From NCBI GenBank assembly GCA_013812655.1, contig JACCTC010000410.1, positions 1 to 44,188 of the forward strand: a stretch of DNA of 44,188 bases, given 5' to 3'. Origin of the DNA: Deltaproteobacteria bacterium. GTDB taxonomy: Bacteria; Myxococcota_A; Polyangia; Haliangiales; Haliangiaceae. The notes below the pieces were generated by a model. It saw nothing but the letters and a program-made list of their open reading frames with translations. It made no database searches and was not told where the DNA came from. The position numbers were made by a program, and so were the translations under genes. Of this stretch, positions 43,849 through 44,188 are shown piece after piece (position 1 is the first letter of the stretch; every line of letters starts with the position of its first letter).

Positions 43849-44134
43849 CAGCGATGGACAGCGGCGCCGCTGGGGCTCGCGTCCCTGGCTGGACGGGCTG
43901 CCATGCAGTCCGACTTGCCAGCAGTTGGCACGGCTAAATTCCCGATCGTTCGTGCACGCGCGCTGGCACCGGCGCTGCAGAACATCGGGGCACGGGCAAG
44001 CCGGCAAACCCGTCACAATTCAAGACGTCTCGCGAGGCCGCCTCGTGATTTCGGTTCGGTGACGCGCTGGTGAGCGCGGCGCCGGAGATGGCTGGCCGGC
44101 CGGAGCAATGGTGCTCCGGCCGGTTTTTTTGCGG
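43849..44134 (+). other. 286-bp gene-free stretch, possible small RNA or long 3' UTR
   Basis: No convincing protein gene is seen on either strand. It contains an inverted repeat TGCCA-GCAGT-TGGCA (43916-43930), a TAAATT (43935-43940) that could be a weak -10, and several GC-rich hairpin-forming parts, ending in a strong + strand terminator. So a transcript on the + strand is expected, either read through from the oxidoreductase gene or started here. No known riboswitch could be matched. Confidence 0.3.
44096..44130 (+). terminator. Strong intrinsic terminator
   Basis: A perfect 12-bp stem CCGGCCGGAGCA (44096-44107) with TGCTCCGGCCGG (44112-44123), four-base loop ATGG, and seven T (44124-44130). 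On the other strand there is no T-tract, so it works rightward. It is the clearest terminator in the window. Confidence 0.92.
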
Positions 44135-44188
44135 CTACCGGACGGCGATGGTCTTGACGGTCTGCATGCTCGCGAACCGCGCGGTGAG
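44135..44188 (-). CDS. C-terminal end of an unknown leftward gene (truncated by window)
   Basis: An open frame enters from the right edge and ends with TAG (44137-44135), reading LTARFASMQTVKTIAVR. It is too short to identify. On the + strand an ATG at 44148 also stays open to the edge (MVLTVCMLANRAV), preceded by the terminator and a GGA, so a rightward gene with an attenuated leader is the alternative. Confidence 0.35.
   Translation of the reverse strand, partial: LTARFASMQTVKTIAVR

Noticed and set aside
42619-44016. Minus-strand open frame of 465 codons at the right end
   Set aside because: Shadow of the saccharopine-dehydrogenase-like gene; no domain.
43981-44060. Cyclic-di-GMP (GEMM) riboswitch, suggested by GGCAAACC-like bases
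   Set aside because: The conserved tetraloop and the GGACGCAAAGCC part are absent; only a short resemblance.

Overview
The window is GC-rich, densely coded bacterial DNA. Its gene content points to a myxobacterium-like member of Myxococcota (former Deltaproteobacteria). The grounds are several transmembrane Hanks-type Ser/Thr kinases, many lipoproteins, PEGA/TPR periplasmic proteins, a surface protein ending in a MYXO-CTERM-like Cys/short hydrophobic/Arg tail, and strong G/C third-position bias that creates long false antisense ORFs. The order-level placement is inference; no rRNA gene is present.

Region 1 (1-23190) is the distal part of a division and cell wall (dcw) cluster on the + strand: murF (partial), mraY, murD, ftsW, murG, murC, murB, ddl, ftsQ, ftsA, ftsZ, closed by a hairpin terminator. 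The order is classical, but the cluster is split by lineage-specific envelope genes: a 26-aa membrane peptide, a two-TM protein, an ASH-repeat surface lipoprotein, a receptor Ser/Thr kinase with a secreted TPR/PEGA partner, Cys-motif and LAAC-type lipoproteins, a large secreted protein, and two secreted proteins with Lys/Asp/Glu/Ala low-complexity segments.

Region 2 (23200-34200) is mixed accessory DNA: a four-TM protein, a LamG lipoprotein, a second receptor kinase/TPR pair, a YdeI-like protein, a response regulator fused to a histidine-kinase module whose catalytic motifs are lost, an ATP/ADP-translocase-like transporter fused to a HEAT-like domain, and a small operon (unknown protein, HEAT-like protein, MmcQ/YjbR protein).

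Region 3 (34300-41400) starts with an orphan N6-adenine methyltransferase and then holds a compact signalling island. Two divergent three-gene operons share 41 bp of DNA. Leftward are a Ser/Thr kinase fused to a GspE/PilB-N-like domain, a receiver, and a ChpT-like His phosphotransferase candidate. Rightward are REC-HisKA-HATPase, a single receiver, and REC-EAL. Together they could form a phosphorelay joining Ser/Thr phosphorylation to c-di-GMP breakdown; this is the best candidate for an undescribed system.

Region 4 (41490-44188) has a small membrane protein, a NUDIX hydrolase, a saccharopine-dehydrogenase-like oxidoreductase, and a 286-bp gene-free stretch ending in a strong + strand terminator. 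No tRNA, rRNA, CRISPR array, insertion sequence or prophage gene was seen.
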